Source: Zanthoxylum bungeanum
Taxonomy: Eukaryota > Streptophyta > Magnoliopsida > Sapindales > Rutaceae
DNA length: 64,000 bases
NCBI GenBank assembly: GCA_019454045.1
Contig: SKCR01038871.1
Coordinates: 173,267-237,266, forward strand
Direction of reading: 5' to 3'
In this document: piece by piece, positions 13,101-24,660 of the stretch
Numbering within the stretch: the stretch's first letter is position 1
How the letters are laid out: each line of letters begins with the position of its first letter
Notes under the pieces: model-generated
What the model was told of the DNA's origin: nothing
Databases searched by the model: none
What the model saw: the letters and a program-made list of their open reading frames with translations, nothing else
Program-made: the position numbers and the translations under genes

Positions 13101-14863
13101 AGCTCAAAAGTCAAATAGCTTGGCTGAGACACAGCTGAAATGTATGGCAGAGTCTTACAGGTCACTTGAAACACGTGCCCAGGAATTAGAGACTGAGATG
13201 AACCTTCTGCGAGCAAAAATAGAAAGTTTGGAAATTGAGCTTCAAGAGGAAAAGACGAGTCATCATGATGCTTTGGCTAAATGCAAGGAACTTGAGGAGC
13301 AATTAGAAAGGTAAGCGTAAAACTTATTTAGATGTTAGTTGAATTAATTCTTCTAATTTATTCTATACAAAAACTTGGGTTGCATGTCTTCAACTCATAA
13401 TCCCTTCTTCACTTTTAAGCCAACGTAAATGTCAACTAGACACTGCCTGGAAAAGGCCACTTCTCCTTATATGCAGGTTTTTAAAGATAGTAAATCAGCG
13501 TGTTTGTACCTATTCCATGGAATTTAGCAAATTGTCTCTGGGATTAAATATATTGCTAGATGTTATGTTTTAGCATAATGGACAATCTAGAATTAGAACC
13601 CTTGATTCCCCCAACTTCAAGGGAAGGGTCTTGGTTGTGGATTTGCTTGCCCTTTTGGATTAGATTCCATTTTCTCAATATTCAGTTAGGTCTAATGACT
13701 CATAATTATAGGGCTGCTCTGCGTACATCCATTTTAACCGTCTTGATTTGTTTGAATATATGGTCGGTCTACCTTGAGGAGTTGTTATCCTTGGCAATTG
13801 GTAGCTTTACACCATTTTCTCACAACTTACTGCTGAATTTATGCATTCATATAATTTTTGGAATTACTTCTTGCTTTATCCAGCTTTGATTTTGACTCTA
13901 ATTCCTGCAATTTTGATTATTACTTTTAGGAACGAGAAATGTGCTGTTTGTTCCTCAGAGGTTGATGATGACAAGATCAAACAGGTGAGACTGTTCTCTA
14001 ATTATGTTTCTTTAAATGCGGTTTTTCCCGTGTTGGACTTACCTTCTGTATCATTACATCCATTAGCGAATGAAAATACAAATCCTCACAAACAATGCAT
14101 AAGATAGGGGTGCTTGCTGTTGTAGAAAATGAAATCTGTTGATAGAGCTTAAAGGGCCTACGTGATAGAAAGCAACCACATGCAGGTGTTTAGCAATTTC
14201 ATTGACTGGAGGACTGGGTTCAAGTTTCTCTTGACAGAAACATGCCCTCTAATTTGGACACGGTGAACCTTATACCAGATATTTAAACAGTATAATCATT
14301 AGCATTGTTGTTTTTGGATGCATACATATTATAAAAACTTAGATGTGTAGTGAAACCCCTGAGTTCTTGTTTTATTTTTGTTGTCACTTGTTCTGATGTT
14401 TCGATTTGGCTCACAGGAGACGGAGTTGGCTGCCGCAGCAGAGAAGCTAGCTGAGTGTCAAGAAACTATATTTCTTCTAGGCAAGCAGTTGAAATCTTTT
14501 CGTCCACAATCGGAGGTTACAGGATCTCCATACAGTGAGAGGAGTCGAAAGGGTGAAGGATTCCCTGAAGAACCTGCTACGACTAGTATCATGAAGTTAC
14601 AAGACTTTGATCACGCCGAAATGGACACAGCTACTTCTGCCAATGCGCCTAGAGCAGGTGCCGAGTCTCCTCAGTATTTGTATACCTCTCCATGTAGCCC
14701 GTCTGAGAATGAAGCAAGCATCAACAAATCACCAATCCACTCAAAGCATCCGAAACACAAGCCGATCAAATCACCCTCCTCATCATCCTCTTCCCCAACT
14801 CCTGAGAAAAATTCAAGAGGATTTAGCAGATTCTTTTCCTCAAAAGGAGTTAACGGGCATTAG
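10145..14863 (+). CDS. Filament-like plant protein (FPP), long coiled-coil protein, complete five-exon gene
   Basis: Coding exons are 10145-10279, 10570-10789, 10880-13310, 13930-13984 and 14417-14863. All introns are GT-AG and the phases join cleanly to 1095 residues. The protein starts MDRRSWPWKKKSSSEK, a hallmark of FPPs, followed by an alanine/serine-rich stretch (residues about 18-42). The conserved N-terminal coiled coil contains VESYSHLTGLEDRVK and LTAEDRAAHLDGALKECM. Long Glu/Lys/Leu heptad segments follow; the acidic middle is less ordered; a second coiled coil begins near SWEEFEELKLEKDNLATDLA. Exon 5 has AAEKLAECQETIFLLGKQLK and a Ser/Pro/Lys-rich tail ending FSRFFSSKGVNGH. FPPs are plant-specific and were named for similarity to animal filament proteins and for interaction with a nuclear-envelope-associated MAF protein; a role at the cell periphery or cytoskeleton is proposed for some members. 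The length fits the FPP4/5/6-type members, but paralogue choice is uncertain. Intron 3 (13311-13929) holds nothing else I can recognise. Confidence 0.93.
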
Positions 14864-15156
14864 GCTTGCGGCTCGCAGGCATAATGATATTACATGCTTT
14901 AAAAAGGGCGTTAGTTTAATTATATGAAACACTGTTGAATGTTATAAGATGATGTATTGAACTTCTGGTAAGTTTTGTAACTAATGAATGTACATGGTAT
15001 CCATGTCAGTTTAATTTTTTTATTTTTCTACTCCTGTAATTTTGTTAATCAAATATGGCATAGTTTTTGAACTGTTACAAAAGTTTTGGAATGTATTTAT
15101 GTGGCACTGTTAATACACAAGAATTTTGAATATATCATTCAAATCTATACATTTAA
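14864..15156 (+). other. 3' UTR and downstream flank of the FPP gene
   Basis: T-rich sequence follows the stop codon. There is no canonical AATAAA. Near-upstream elements such as aatgaatgtaca around 14980 are plausible, so cleavage probably falls near 15000-15080, just before the SINE at 15157. Confidence 0.4.
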
Positions 15157-15336
15157 GTCCCCAAGGGGTGTGGCTTGGTGGTGTGGGGTCCAGGATCTCA
15201 CCTTGAGATTCTGGGTTCGAATCCAGGGGGTGCACTTCTTGTAAGAGCCTGAGACAGCTGGTGGTTTTACTTGCGCCGCGGCCCAGAATGGGTGGTTTAG
15301 TGGCGGGGTTTCCATCGTTTCCAAAAAAAAAAAAAA
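15157..15336 (+). mobile_element. tRNA-derived SINE (family 1), best-preserved copy
   Basis: This 180-bp SINE shows a pol III A-box-like segment (gtggcttggtgg), a B-box (gggttcgaatcca), a core with cttgtaagagcctg, gacagctggtgg and gcgccgcggcccag, and a terminal poly(A). It is flanked by 13-bp direct repeats tctatacatttaa (15144-15156 and 15337-15349), so both ends are exact. The family recurs at 4012, 21232, 31391, 48194, 48642, 50202, 50730 and 55589 and in the 40-kb duplication. The recurrent conceptual peptide GNPATKPPILGRG on its minus strand is an artefact of this repeat. Confidence 0.9.
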
Positions 15337-15541
15337 ATCTATACATTTAAATTTCTTTATACTTTTCCAAAATGAAAAAAATTGGTTCCTCAGTGCTCAG
15401 TTTGAAGTAGTTCAACTTCCAGTATCCCGAAATTAAGATAGCATCTCATGAGTGAGGCTCGTATTGTCTGAAGGAAATAATTTTGTAATGGGCTATTTCT
15501 GAGTTCGCTTGGATGTTCAAGTTATGGATAGCACGTTGTAA

Positions 15542-16304
15542 TGGTGCGTTTACGTACTCGTAATCGGAATGAGATGAAATCGGAATGGTAAATCGGAATC
15601 AGAATAAGTTGTTTACTTAACTGTAGGAATCAGAATCGGAATGAAACAATATTACCATTGATGTGTTTACTTGTCCAGTTATCGGAATGAATTGTTAAAA
15701 AGTTACAAAAATACCATTAGTTATAATTATATATTAATTATTATTAATTTTGATGTATTAAATTACTAAATGTTAAATTATTCTTTTATTAAAATATTAA
15801 ATAATATTTTATTATTAATTATTGATTAATAGTTTTTATTGATTATTTATTATTTAAGTATTAATTAATTATTAATGTATTAAATTACTAAATATTAAAT
15901 TATTATTTTATTAAAATGTTAAATGTTAAATATTATTTTATTATTAATATTATTTATTTTATTTATTATTTATAAATTAAGTATTACTTTATTAATTAAT
16001 TATTAATGTATTAAATTAATAAATATTAATATATTTTTTATTAAATTCTTATTTTATTAAAATAGTAAATATTATTTTTTTATTAATTATTGATTAATTA
16101 TTAATTATTAATACATTTTATTAATTATTTATAAATTTATATTAATTAATTATTTTATGGATAATATTGTAATTCCCCATTTCCCAAATTTATGGGCCCC
16201 ACTCCTATTCTCATTCTCATTTTTATTCAATTTTATGAAGTAAACAACCTTATTGGAAATAATTATCATTCCTCAATTCTCATTGCCCTTAAGTAAACAC
16301 ACCA
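15542..16304. mobile_element. Tourist-like (PIF/Harbinger) MITE
   Basis: Terminal inverted repeats are TGGTGCGTTTACGTAC on the left and AAGTAAACACACCA on the right, flanked by the trinucleotide TAA on both sides (15539-15541 and 16305-16307). TAA/TTA duplications are diagnostic of PIF/Harbinger. Subterminal copies of aatcggaatgag on the left and ctcattctcatt on the right are inverted relatives. The middle is simple attaattatta sequence. No transposase is encoded. Confidence 0.75.
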
Positions 16305-17641
16305 TAAGAGTTTAGGACACTACTGGTTTACCCACATATACATATGGATGACGTGGGGTTTCCTGGTATTCTAAAAAAAATAGGTTGTGTACGGGCCAAC
16401 CCAGCTTATAAATATTATGGGTTGAAAAAATCTGACCCACGCGTAGTTGCGGGTTGAGTTTATTATTATTTAGAATTCAAAATTTTTATAAAAATTCAAT
16501 ATTTTACTTTTATAATAAATAAATGAGTAATTATCATTTTTCACATGATAAATTACTTAAGTACCGTTTGTCATAAATTTTTTGAAATCATTCATGTTTT
16601 CACATGAAATTTCAAATGTGTTCACTTTTCCATTCTTATATGATGGAAATTATATTTTTTTTTCTAAATTAAATGGATAATTTGTATATTTTCCCACTTT
16701 ATCAAGTGAATAATTTTCAAATTAAAAGTGGAAGAGAGAATAAATTCAAAATTTTCGTGGTAAACGATATTTACAGTATTTATTATGTGGAAAAAATGAT
16801 AATTTATTTAAATAAGCATATGTATAGAAAAAAATATAAAATTCAGTCATATAAATTAAAAAAATATTAAAATCATCATATTAGTTAAAAATTTAATTAA
16901 AAATAATAATTAATATATGCAAGTTGAAAATTTTCAACTCTCATTGTGGATTGACCAACTCACAACCCCGATTGACCAACTCCAACCCATACCGAACCCC
17001 CACAAGTTGTGGGGCACATAGTTATTTGTAAGGCGATGTTTGGTCCCACGCTAGGATCGCGCTCTAAGAGATTGCTGTCATGCGAAGCTAGCAATGAAAT
17101 TTTATGGGATCTAAAAAATATATAAATAAAGTTGATTAAAAATATATATATATATATATTTAAATTTATTAGCGTAAAAGTGTTAAATAAATAAAGTTGT
17201 AGGGTTAAATCATCAAAATATATATGATAAAGAATGGTCGAATGATTGATTTGGTTCCGGTTCTTTAAACCGAACATTAAAAACAAACCGCAGAACTGAA
17301 CCAGTTCTTCAAATTTTCATTTTTTAAAATTATTTTTTTCTCTTCTATTATTCTATAGACTATAAATACTTCCTACCTAAATTTATTTATCCAACTTAAC
17401 CGACAGAACTCAAATAACCACAACTAAAATGACCGACATCGATTAGCCGAATATGAATTGAATTCAATTTCAATTACAATTGTTATATAATGAGTTGTAA
17501 TTTTATATTATATATATAATAAAATAAATTTTGTCAAATCCTTAATTGTAATTCGATTCCGATTCTGAAGCCAGTGCCAGTTCCGGTTCATAAAATCGGA
17601 ATCGAAGGAGAATCAGAACCGAATCGAACCGAACCGGTTCC
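16305..17641. other. Gene-free DNA with decayed inverted-repeat elements
   Basis: No gene is visible. 16380-17010 starts with gttgtgtacgggccaacccagc and ends with caaccccgattgacc...ccccacaag, suggesting a decayed hAT-like MITE without a confirmed TSD. 17230-17641 is rich in ggttccggttc/cgaaccggttc and appears to be half of another such MITE; its other half resumes at about 19777-19850, after the solo LTR that interrupts it. Confidence 0.4.
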
Positions 17642-19776
17642 TATTAGAGTGTATGCCATAAAACCAGTTATGAATGTAATGGTTTAAGGCATAATATTTG
17701 TAATATAGTTTATTATTTATTAATAAAAGACATTTGTTAACTACACATTATTACATCCATATTTTATGTGTATGTCCTGAGACATTATGTCAGATGAATA
17801 TCGTTAATCCAAAAAGACGTTTGCGATTATGAGAGTCAACGATATTTATATATGTCTCAAATTAAGTTCTTGGTAAAATGTGATTGTTATACAGGACAAT
17901 AATATATCACTTGACCAATATTATTGTGTGTCGCCTAGATTGACATATGGTGTTAATAGAATGGATGATGAGTCTCATATCATAAGGACACAGACAATAG
18001 ATGTTTCATTAGTATAATGAAATATCGAACACGACCACAGGAACGTAAGATCACATGGTAATATTATCTAAAGTCATTGATCTTCGTAATAATACATTAG
18101 TGTCATCATATCTTTTGATTTGAGATCATATGATGACTTGTGCGATAGTACTTTTTGTTCACTAGTATGTCCTCATTCGACTATCCACGTCTTTTGAATA
18201 AATACTAGATGGCCTTGAGCAATTGACGTACGAAGTCACGTATGTTTCAAGATGGGATCCGATAACTTTGATAATTAAAGTTATAGATGTTTCAATGAAA
18301 CTTAAAGTTGTGGATATAAGTCTTTGACCAAAGCAGTCGATATCTTAGAGATATCAAATCCACAAGATAAAATTTAAAGATATGTCGAGTATAAGGATTT
18401 GACCTTACCATAATCCAGACTCGATAAGAAACATAAATATCGGAAGGAATGAGATGACATGTTCGAAGTGTATTCTAACAGGTTCATATGTTTTCCCACT
18501 TCATTCATCGACTAGGGGCAATGACTTACTGCTAGACGATTACTCATGGTCTGTGAAATATCATAGAGATTAAATATTATTCCATTGCTACTCGATAATG
18601 AACCTAGGTTGGTCGCACAATATAGTTCTCGTCTATGTTACAAATTCAAAGATGTTTATTAAAAGTTAATAAATGATTATTTTGGTATTTCCTAATTGGA
18701 TTAGGATATTCGAGATATTTTGGAAATATTAATTTAATTAATAAATTCGAAATATAAAATAAGATTTAATTGGTTAATTAAATATTTGATATTTATATTA
18801 AATAAATTAAATGTAATTTTAATTAATTGTTAATTAAAATTAAGTAAGTTAAATAATTAATTAATAGTTAATTAATTAATATGCCAAAACAATATTTAAT
18901 CTATTAGGCTTTAATTTAGTGGGCTAGCACCCAAATTAATTAGAGTCATATTTAAGATTAAATAGAGAGGTCTTTATTTAATTAGGATTCCTAATTTGAT
19001 TAAGTATCCTAATTTTATTTTTGGAAAGAATCTTTAAGAGACAAAATTTGATTTGGAGAGATATTTTATTGACATTATTGTATTGAGATATAATTAAAAT
19101 AAATCTAATGCTTAATATATATATATACACAAACTTTGAAGGAAAAATTTATTGTTCAAGTTGAAAGGCAAAACTTTTTGTACAAATTGAAAGGCAAAAC
19201 TTCTTGTTCAAGTGGAGGCAAAACTTCTTGTTCAAGTTGAGGTAAAATTTCTTGTTCAAATTGAAGGCAAAACTTCTTGTTCACGTTGCTTTATATATAT
19301 ATGCATGCACAAATACATTAGTAAATATATAGATTAAGCGAAAATAGTTTTTCAATAATTTTTATCTCTCTATTGGAATAGTTCCAATTTATTTCTAAAG
19401 ATTTCAAATATCCTAGAAAAGAAAAGCGTTTCTTTTGTTCTCAAGAGTGAGAGCGATTTGTTCGTAAAAGAGTGCTAGTGTGTCAACTAGAGGTGTAACG
19501 CTTGGTGCACTACTACAAGAGAAAAATTAAGGAGGATATTCTAAAGGTTCAAGAAAGATAATAAGCACATCAATGTATATTTTATTATCAGTAAATATGA
19601 TTTATGTTGATAAATAAAATATGTGTTGCATGTATGTTAAATTAATATATAAATTAATTTAAATAGTATATTGTTTACATCAACAACGACATAACCACGA
19701 TCCTTAAAGTGGTTTTGGAATAAAATTTTAAATTCCATTCACATGGATGCTTCCGCACTAACCCCAAAACCTTACA
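17642..19776. mobile_element. Solo LTR, 2.1 kb, with near-perfect 5-bp TSD
   Basis: The segment begins tattagagtgtatgcc, which looks like a TGTTAGAG-type LTR end with G mutated to A, and ends aaaaccttaca. It is flanked by gttcc (17637-17641) and gtttc (19777-19781), 4 of 5 identical. It contains no gag or pol and no primer-binding site follows it, so it fits a solo LTR left by LTR-LTR recombination. At 19137-19290 a phrase close to aaggcaaaacttcttgttca repeats about five times at roughly 28-bp spacing. Superfamily is uncertain. Confidence 0.6.
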
Positions 19777-20924
19777 GTTTCTCCTTCAGCAGGAGCCGAA
19801 ATCACCACATCTATTGTGATTCGGTTCCTAAATCGAACCGCGATCGGGCCTACCTTAACTCCGTCTCCGACTGTAAAGTTGAATCCCTGGCAGAAAAAAA
19901 GAGAGCAACCTCTTATTTATGAATACTGAAAATACTTGAAGTGTGATATTTTAATGATTTTATAATTTCTTCGAGTTATTAGATTCTATGTAAAAATTGG
20001 GTGTCATGATTTGATATTTCGAAGCCAATGACCTTGTGGGAATCTTTTCACAAAACATATGAAGATTTGAATCTAAATTTGTGATTCATGTTCAATGAGT
20101 TAGAAAAATATAAAATATCCACTTACTGAACCCAATAAGCTCATTTCATTGACCAGCCAGAACCAATGAATTTTTTTTTTTAAATTGATACAAGAATCCC
20201 CAATAACTGAAAATTTGCATTAAAATTTTTTGGTGATAAAGATTTTAATGAGATTGAAGATGACACAAATATGAGAAATGCGATTAGATACACATAAATT
20301 TTCAATGCAAAATGAACCCAACAAAGTGTGTCCTCCAACATAAGTGGCTCTCATTGTTCATATTTCAATTGACTGAGACGAAAAGGAGTATAAGATTTTT
20401 TTTTAATAAAACAGTTATAGTCATCAATCCATTCTAAGAATGTGGTCGAGTAGTTTTCAAATAACTTTATTTTAACTTATCGTCTTAATTCGAATCTTAG
20501 AAAAATAATGAAATAAAATTAAATTTGAGATTTGCTCGGCCCCTTATCTTTAAAAGAAGAAAAAAAAAACCAACATCAATACAGCTATTGGAGAAAAGAA
20601 ACCAGCAGCATCAAAATTTAAGTGTTAGATATGAATAATATCAGCCATGCACAAATTCAATTTTCATCTGCTTTCTTGTTGGACTTTTGCTCTCCATTGA
20701 ATCATCCATTTAAATGAATTTTTTTTTTTTTTTGACAAATTAGGTTCTGAAAAAATGCACATGGAAGCTTCTCTTGAATATCTCTTTTGTTTGAAAATTA
20801 TATTTCATTTGTTTCATTCAACTTTTTTCATTATTGTTATTGAGTATGGTGGTGGGATCAATTCTGTTCTCTGGTCACAAAATTTAATCTAAATTTAGGA
20901 CTATAAGTCTAGATCAATTATATT
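19777..20924. other. Intergenic DNA, nothing recognised
   Basis: The first 100 bases continue the cggttc-rich MITE interrupted by the solo LTR. The remainder is AT-rich with no conserved frame, RNA gene or bounded repeat that I can support. Confidence 0.45.
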
Positions 20925-21231
20925 ATAGGCAAAAATGCAAAAGTGACACTTTAATTTTCATGTTTTTTCATTTAAGTCCGGTAACTTTCAGTTTTGTCAA
21001 TTCAGTCCTCTAACTTTCAATTTTTGTCAATTCAATACTCCGTTATAAATTCATCACTGTTGCCGTTACAAATAACGGCAACAGCAACGTAAACGTACTT
21101 TGCCTCTTATTTTATTAATACTCTCAATTAGAAAATATAGGCAGACAAAGGAAGCTAAAGCAAAGTAAACGTACTCTGCTTGCATTCTCGAGCTATTTTT
21201 TTATTATGTGCAATTGCATGTATTGTAATGT

Positions 21232-21381
21232 TACTACTACAGTCCTCACCTTGAGGTTCTGGGTTCGAATCCAGGGGGTGCACTTCTTGTAAGAGCCTGG
21301 GACAGCCGGTGATTTTACCTGCGCCGCGGCCCAGAATGGGTGGTTTGGTGGCGGGGTTTCCATCTTTTCCAAAAAAAAAAA
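21232..21381 (+). mobile_element. 5'-truncated SINE (family 1) inside the foldback element
   Basis: The copy lacks the A-box half but keeps the B-box gggttcgaatcca, the family core and the poly(A). Exact 14-bp direct repeats atgtattgtaatgt flank it at 21218-21231 and 21382-21395. It sits in the central part of the foldback element and is therefore younger than it. Confidence 0.85.
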
Positions 21382-21742
21382 ATGTATTGTAATGTCTAAC
21401 CATTAAGTTTTTGCTAAATAAGTTGCGTATAATTATTTTCCACACTCGTCGCTAGGGTCCACTGATCAACTGCAGTGTAAAATGTATCACCTCGTGTTTT
21501 TTTTTTGAATGATTGGAAATAACACAATCGAATCATTCGATTCGAGTCTAAATATATTAGGCAAAACATTTGATTATCTTAATCTCTTATAATAAATACA
21601 TACATATCTTCGTTATAATTTTCATAATTTTTTGACAAAAAAGTCATATTGAACTTGAGATATGTGTTTTTGACAAAAAATAGCTCGAAGATGCAAGCAT
21701 AATACATTTATTTTGCTTTAACTTCCTCTGCTTATATTTTCT

Positions 21743-22565
21743 TGTTGATGGTGTTTTTCGGGCACTATGTTATTTAAACAACACGACAGGGGTAAAAGGG
21801 GTAACTCCATTGATCGAGACCGTTAAAGCCGACCCGACAACTTGACGGTAAGAGGCCGAGCACTTTATACTAAATGGCCGAGCACTTGAGATCGGATGAC
21901 CGAGCATTATCAGATCGACAACAGCATTCTCAGTTCAAATGGCTATCATGACCGACCTCATGAAGACCGAGCACATGACGAGGCGTGCTCAGGAAGATAA
22001 AGCATCATATTCTTGCGGAAAAAGGATAAGTGTCCTACTTTAAGGGGGTAAAGTAATAACTTAATATCCTAATAGGATAAAGGAAGTAAATGTAGTTTTG
22101 ATTAGGAATCCTTATGGAAAAGGGAATAGTTTTGACTAGGAATCCTGATAGGAAAAGGAGACCATATCCAAATTGGGAATTCTTGTACAAATAGGAATCT
22201 GATTTCTTCACCATTATAAATAGGAGGGTAGAGTGAGTGTTGAAGGACAAGTTGAGGGACATCTAAGAAATCATCACAAGAGTGAAAGATTCGAATTGTA
22301 AAGTTCCAATCTGTAAGAGCGAAAGAGAGGCCTGAGAAGTGTATTGGAGTAATAAAGAGCACCACCCTGTTCTTTCCCGTGGACGTAGGTCGGATCCCAA
22401 AATCCACCGAACCACGTTAAATCACCTTGTCTGATTGGCGTATTTTCTTGTGTTCCGCTAAATTTGCTTTTGGTCCCCCATAACCAAACAAATTCACAGT
22501 TGAAGGAGGATTCCCTCGGAGGTGATATTCCCATATTACCCTGAGACCAAAATCCACCGTCAACA
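21743..22565 (+). repeat. 5' LTR of the Tat-type element
   Basis: The 823-bp LTR starts TGTTGATGG and ends CCGTCAACA, giving the TGTTGA/TCAACA inverted termini. The U3 part carries the motif CCGAGCA at 21856, 21878 and 21900 (exact 22-bp spacing) and again at 21967. A TATA box TATAAATA at 22215-22222 should place transcription start about 30 bp downstream. Confidence 0.95.
22215..22222 (+). promoter_or_regulatory. TATA box of the 5' LTR promoter
   Basis: TATAAATA sits in the context ccattataaataggagg within the LTR. The same box is present in the 3' LTR (near 30549), where it could drive readout into flanking DNA. Confidence 0.6.
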
Positions 22566-22567
22566 GT

Positions 22568-22585
22568 TGGCGCCGTCTGTGGGGA
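22568..22585 (+). other. Primer-binding site, tRNA-Asp-like
   Basis: TGGCGCCGTCTGTGGGGA lies two bases after the 5' LTR. It resembles the TGGCGCCGTTGCCGGGGA site complementary to tRNA-Asp used by many plant gypsy elements, with several mismatches in the second half. It marks where minus-strand DNA synthesis starts. Confidence 0.75.
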
Positions 22586-22616
22586 ACTTCAAAAAGCAGT
22601 TCACGTGATAAGACGA

Positions 22617-24240
22617 ATGGCGGAAGACGGAGATCACCAACCAGGAGGTCCGGCAATAGACTGGATGAGAAATGGAAGATAACATGAGAACTGTGATGGA
22701 ACGACTAGAAAGAATGGGAGGAGCGGACAACGAGAAACCAGAAACCAGGGCCGACCAGAAGAGAAAAGAAAGAGGGAAAAGAATAGCAGATGTAAGCGAG
22801 GACGAGGAACCTAGAAAAAGAGGCCCTTATGGGGTAAGATCAGAAGTGGTAGGAAGAGAACCGCGATCAGAAGGCACATGGGAAGAAGAGGAGGAACAAA
22901 CACCCGATCCCTCCTCCGACAGTTTTTACAACTCCAAAAGAGAAGATAGAAAGTACGACGAAGACATACAGGAGACCTCCGAGCTCATGGAACGCCACAC
23001 CCGGAACAACAGACGAACAGAAAGACACCAAAGGCGACACGGGGGGACAGCCCATGGAATAAAATCTTGGTTAAGAAAAGAGATGACCAGATGGGGAGAA
23101 GGCCTCAAGGTCGGCGCGGGAAACACCGGAGGCGAGGAAGAAAGATCTCCCCTTGCAGAAGAGATAAAAACAGCACAGTTCCCAAAACGGTTTAACATGC
23201 CGACCATAGCACCATACAAAGGCCATTCCGACCCAAAGTCCCACATTGAGAATTTTGTCCTCCTGATGGAAGTACAGGGGGTAACGGGCGACACCGTATG
23301 TAAAGTATTTCCCTTAACTTTGGGTGGACCTGCCATCCTATGGTATAGAAGTCTGGCCCCGGGGAGCATCCAGAGCTTCTCCCAGCTAAAGAAATCGTTC
23401 ATCCGACACTTCAAAGGAGCCTGCACCCCTAAAAAGACAATAGGAGAATTAAGGCTCATAAAACAGGGAGACGACGAAACACTAAGAAGCTTCATTGAAA
23501 GGTACCACAACGCCGTACTCGAGGTCGGAGGATACGAATCCCAAGAGGCCCTGGAAAGTCTGAAAGGAGCCCTAAGGGTCGGGAACTCTGGACCCACCTA
23601 AGAATCCATGAAACACCGGACTACGCTACCGCACTGGAGATAGCCAGGAAGTACGTCCTGCTAGAAAGCGAAGAAAAAGTATCCCGGAGGGGGACTACCA
23701 CCCGAGAAAGGTTGATAAGGAGGGAAGACCACCGGCGTCCGGAGAGAGAATTCCGAAAGTTCAACCCAAGACCCAAGGAATTCAAGCCGATGGCACAGAA
23801 GGACCAAGGAAAAAGACCCACAACTCAGGTAAACCACGTGGTTCGAGAGGAGACATATATCCCTTTGAGCAAGCCACCAGGAGAAATCATCATGGAAATA
23901 CGGGAGAAAGGTCTCTTAATAGAACCAGACCTCAGGAGGTTTCCCCCAGACAGAAAAAACAAAAGGTCCTACTGCCTACATCACAACCTAAAAGGGCACA
24001 CAACCGATGAGTGCAAGGATCTACGGGAACAGATGGAGGACCTAGCCCGGAACGGGTATCTGAACAATTACATCGACCACGAAACCATGGCCGCCAGACA
24101 AAGGGCAAGGAATCGAGGGATAAACGTCATCGCAGGAGGGGCAACGCTGGCCGGAGACTCCAATCGGTCAAGAAAGAATTACAGCCGAGCACGGGGGACG
24201 GAGGTGCTAAAAACAGAAAAAATCCCAAACTCTCAAGGGA
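22617..24240 (+). pseudogene. gag of the Tat-type element, frameshifted
   Basis: A first ATG at 22617 opens only 21 codons; the longer gag frame runs from 22672 to 23601. It has a very charged N-terminal half (Arg/Glu/Lys, residues 1-160) and a capsid-like retrotransposon-gag region near 170-300, with FPKRFNMPTIAPYKGHSDP and LGGPAILWYRSL. About 23575-23580 the frame slips by one; sequence continuing the family pattern (LWTHLRIHETPDYATALEIA) runs on in another frame to a zinc-knuckle-like motif YCLHHNLKGHTTDEC near 23970-24015. The gag is thus split in at least two, and possibly three, frames. Family function: assembly of virus-like particles and RNA packaging. Confidence 0.85.
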
Positions 24241-24660
24241 ATCGGTCAACACCCATTATGTTCACCGATGAGGACGCTCAGGGGGTAAGTTTCCCCCACG
24301 ATGACGCACTGATAATAAAAGCAACAATCGGCGGCACAGAAGTAGACCGAATCCTGGTGGATCCTGGGAGCGCGGTAGACATAATTTCCAAAGAGACATG
24401 AGAGGACCTGGGAGTAGAATGCACAGCCCTCACCAAAGACAGCACCCCCCTGTACGGATTCGGGGGTTCAACGGTCATCCCCCTGGGAAAGATCCAGTTA
24501 GCAGTAACGATCGGGACTGCCCCCAAAACACGAACAGTCATGATAAACTCACACCGCGGTAGACTGCATGGGCAGTTACCAAGTCATTGTCGGCCGACCC
24601 TTCATGATGAAAACCAAGGCCGCAATGTCGTGTCATTACTTGAAATTGAAGTTCCCCACA
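24241..24660 (+). pseudogene. Protease region of the Tat-type element, disrupted
   Basis: The aspartic-protease core reads RILVDPGSAVDIIS. The usual D-T/S-G active-site triad shows Pro in the second position (DPG), which would be expected to impair activity. A TGA at 24399-24401 replaces what is probably a Trp codon four residues later. After about 150 bp of intact frame a one-base shift near 24546-24553 moves the reading frame into that of RT, where VIVGRPFMMKTKA, the C-terminal protease signature, is found. Three separate defects therefore affect this region. Confidence 0.75.

Noticed and set aside
13560..14107. Plus-strand frames of 88-109 codons between FPP exons 3 and 5
   Set aside because: They lie mostly in introns 3 and 4; only the 55-bp exon 4 inside them is coding, and in the FPP frame.
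15110..15346. Minus-strand frame containing GNPATKPPILGRG
   Set aside because: The same peptide recurs in the SINE at 21232. It is antisense SINE sequence.
22926..23597. 223-codon minus-strand frame opposite gag
   Set aside because: Shadow of the GC-rich gag frame with no family features.
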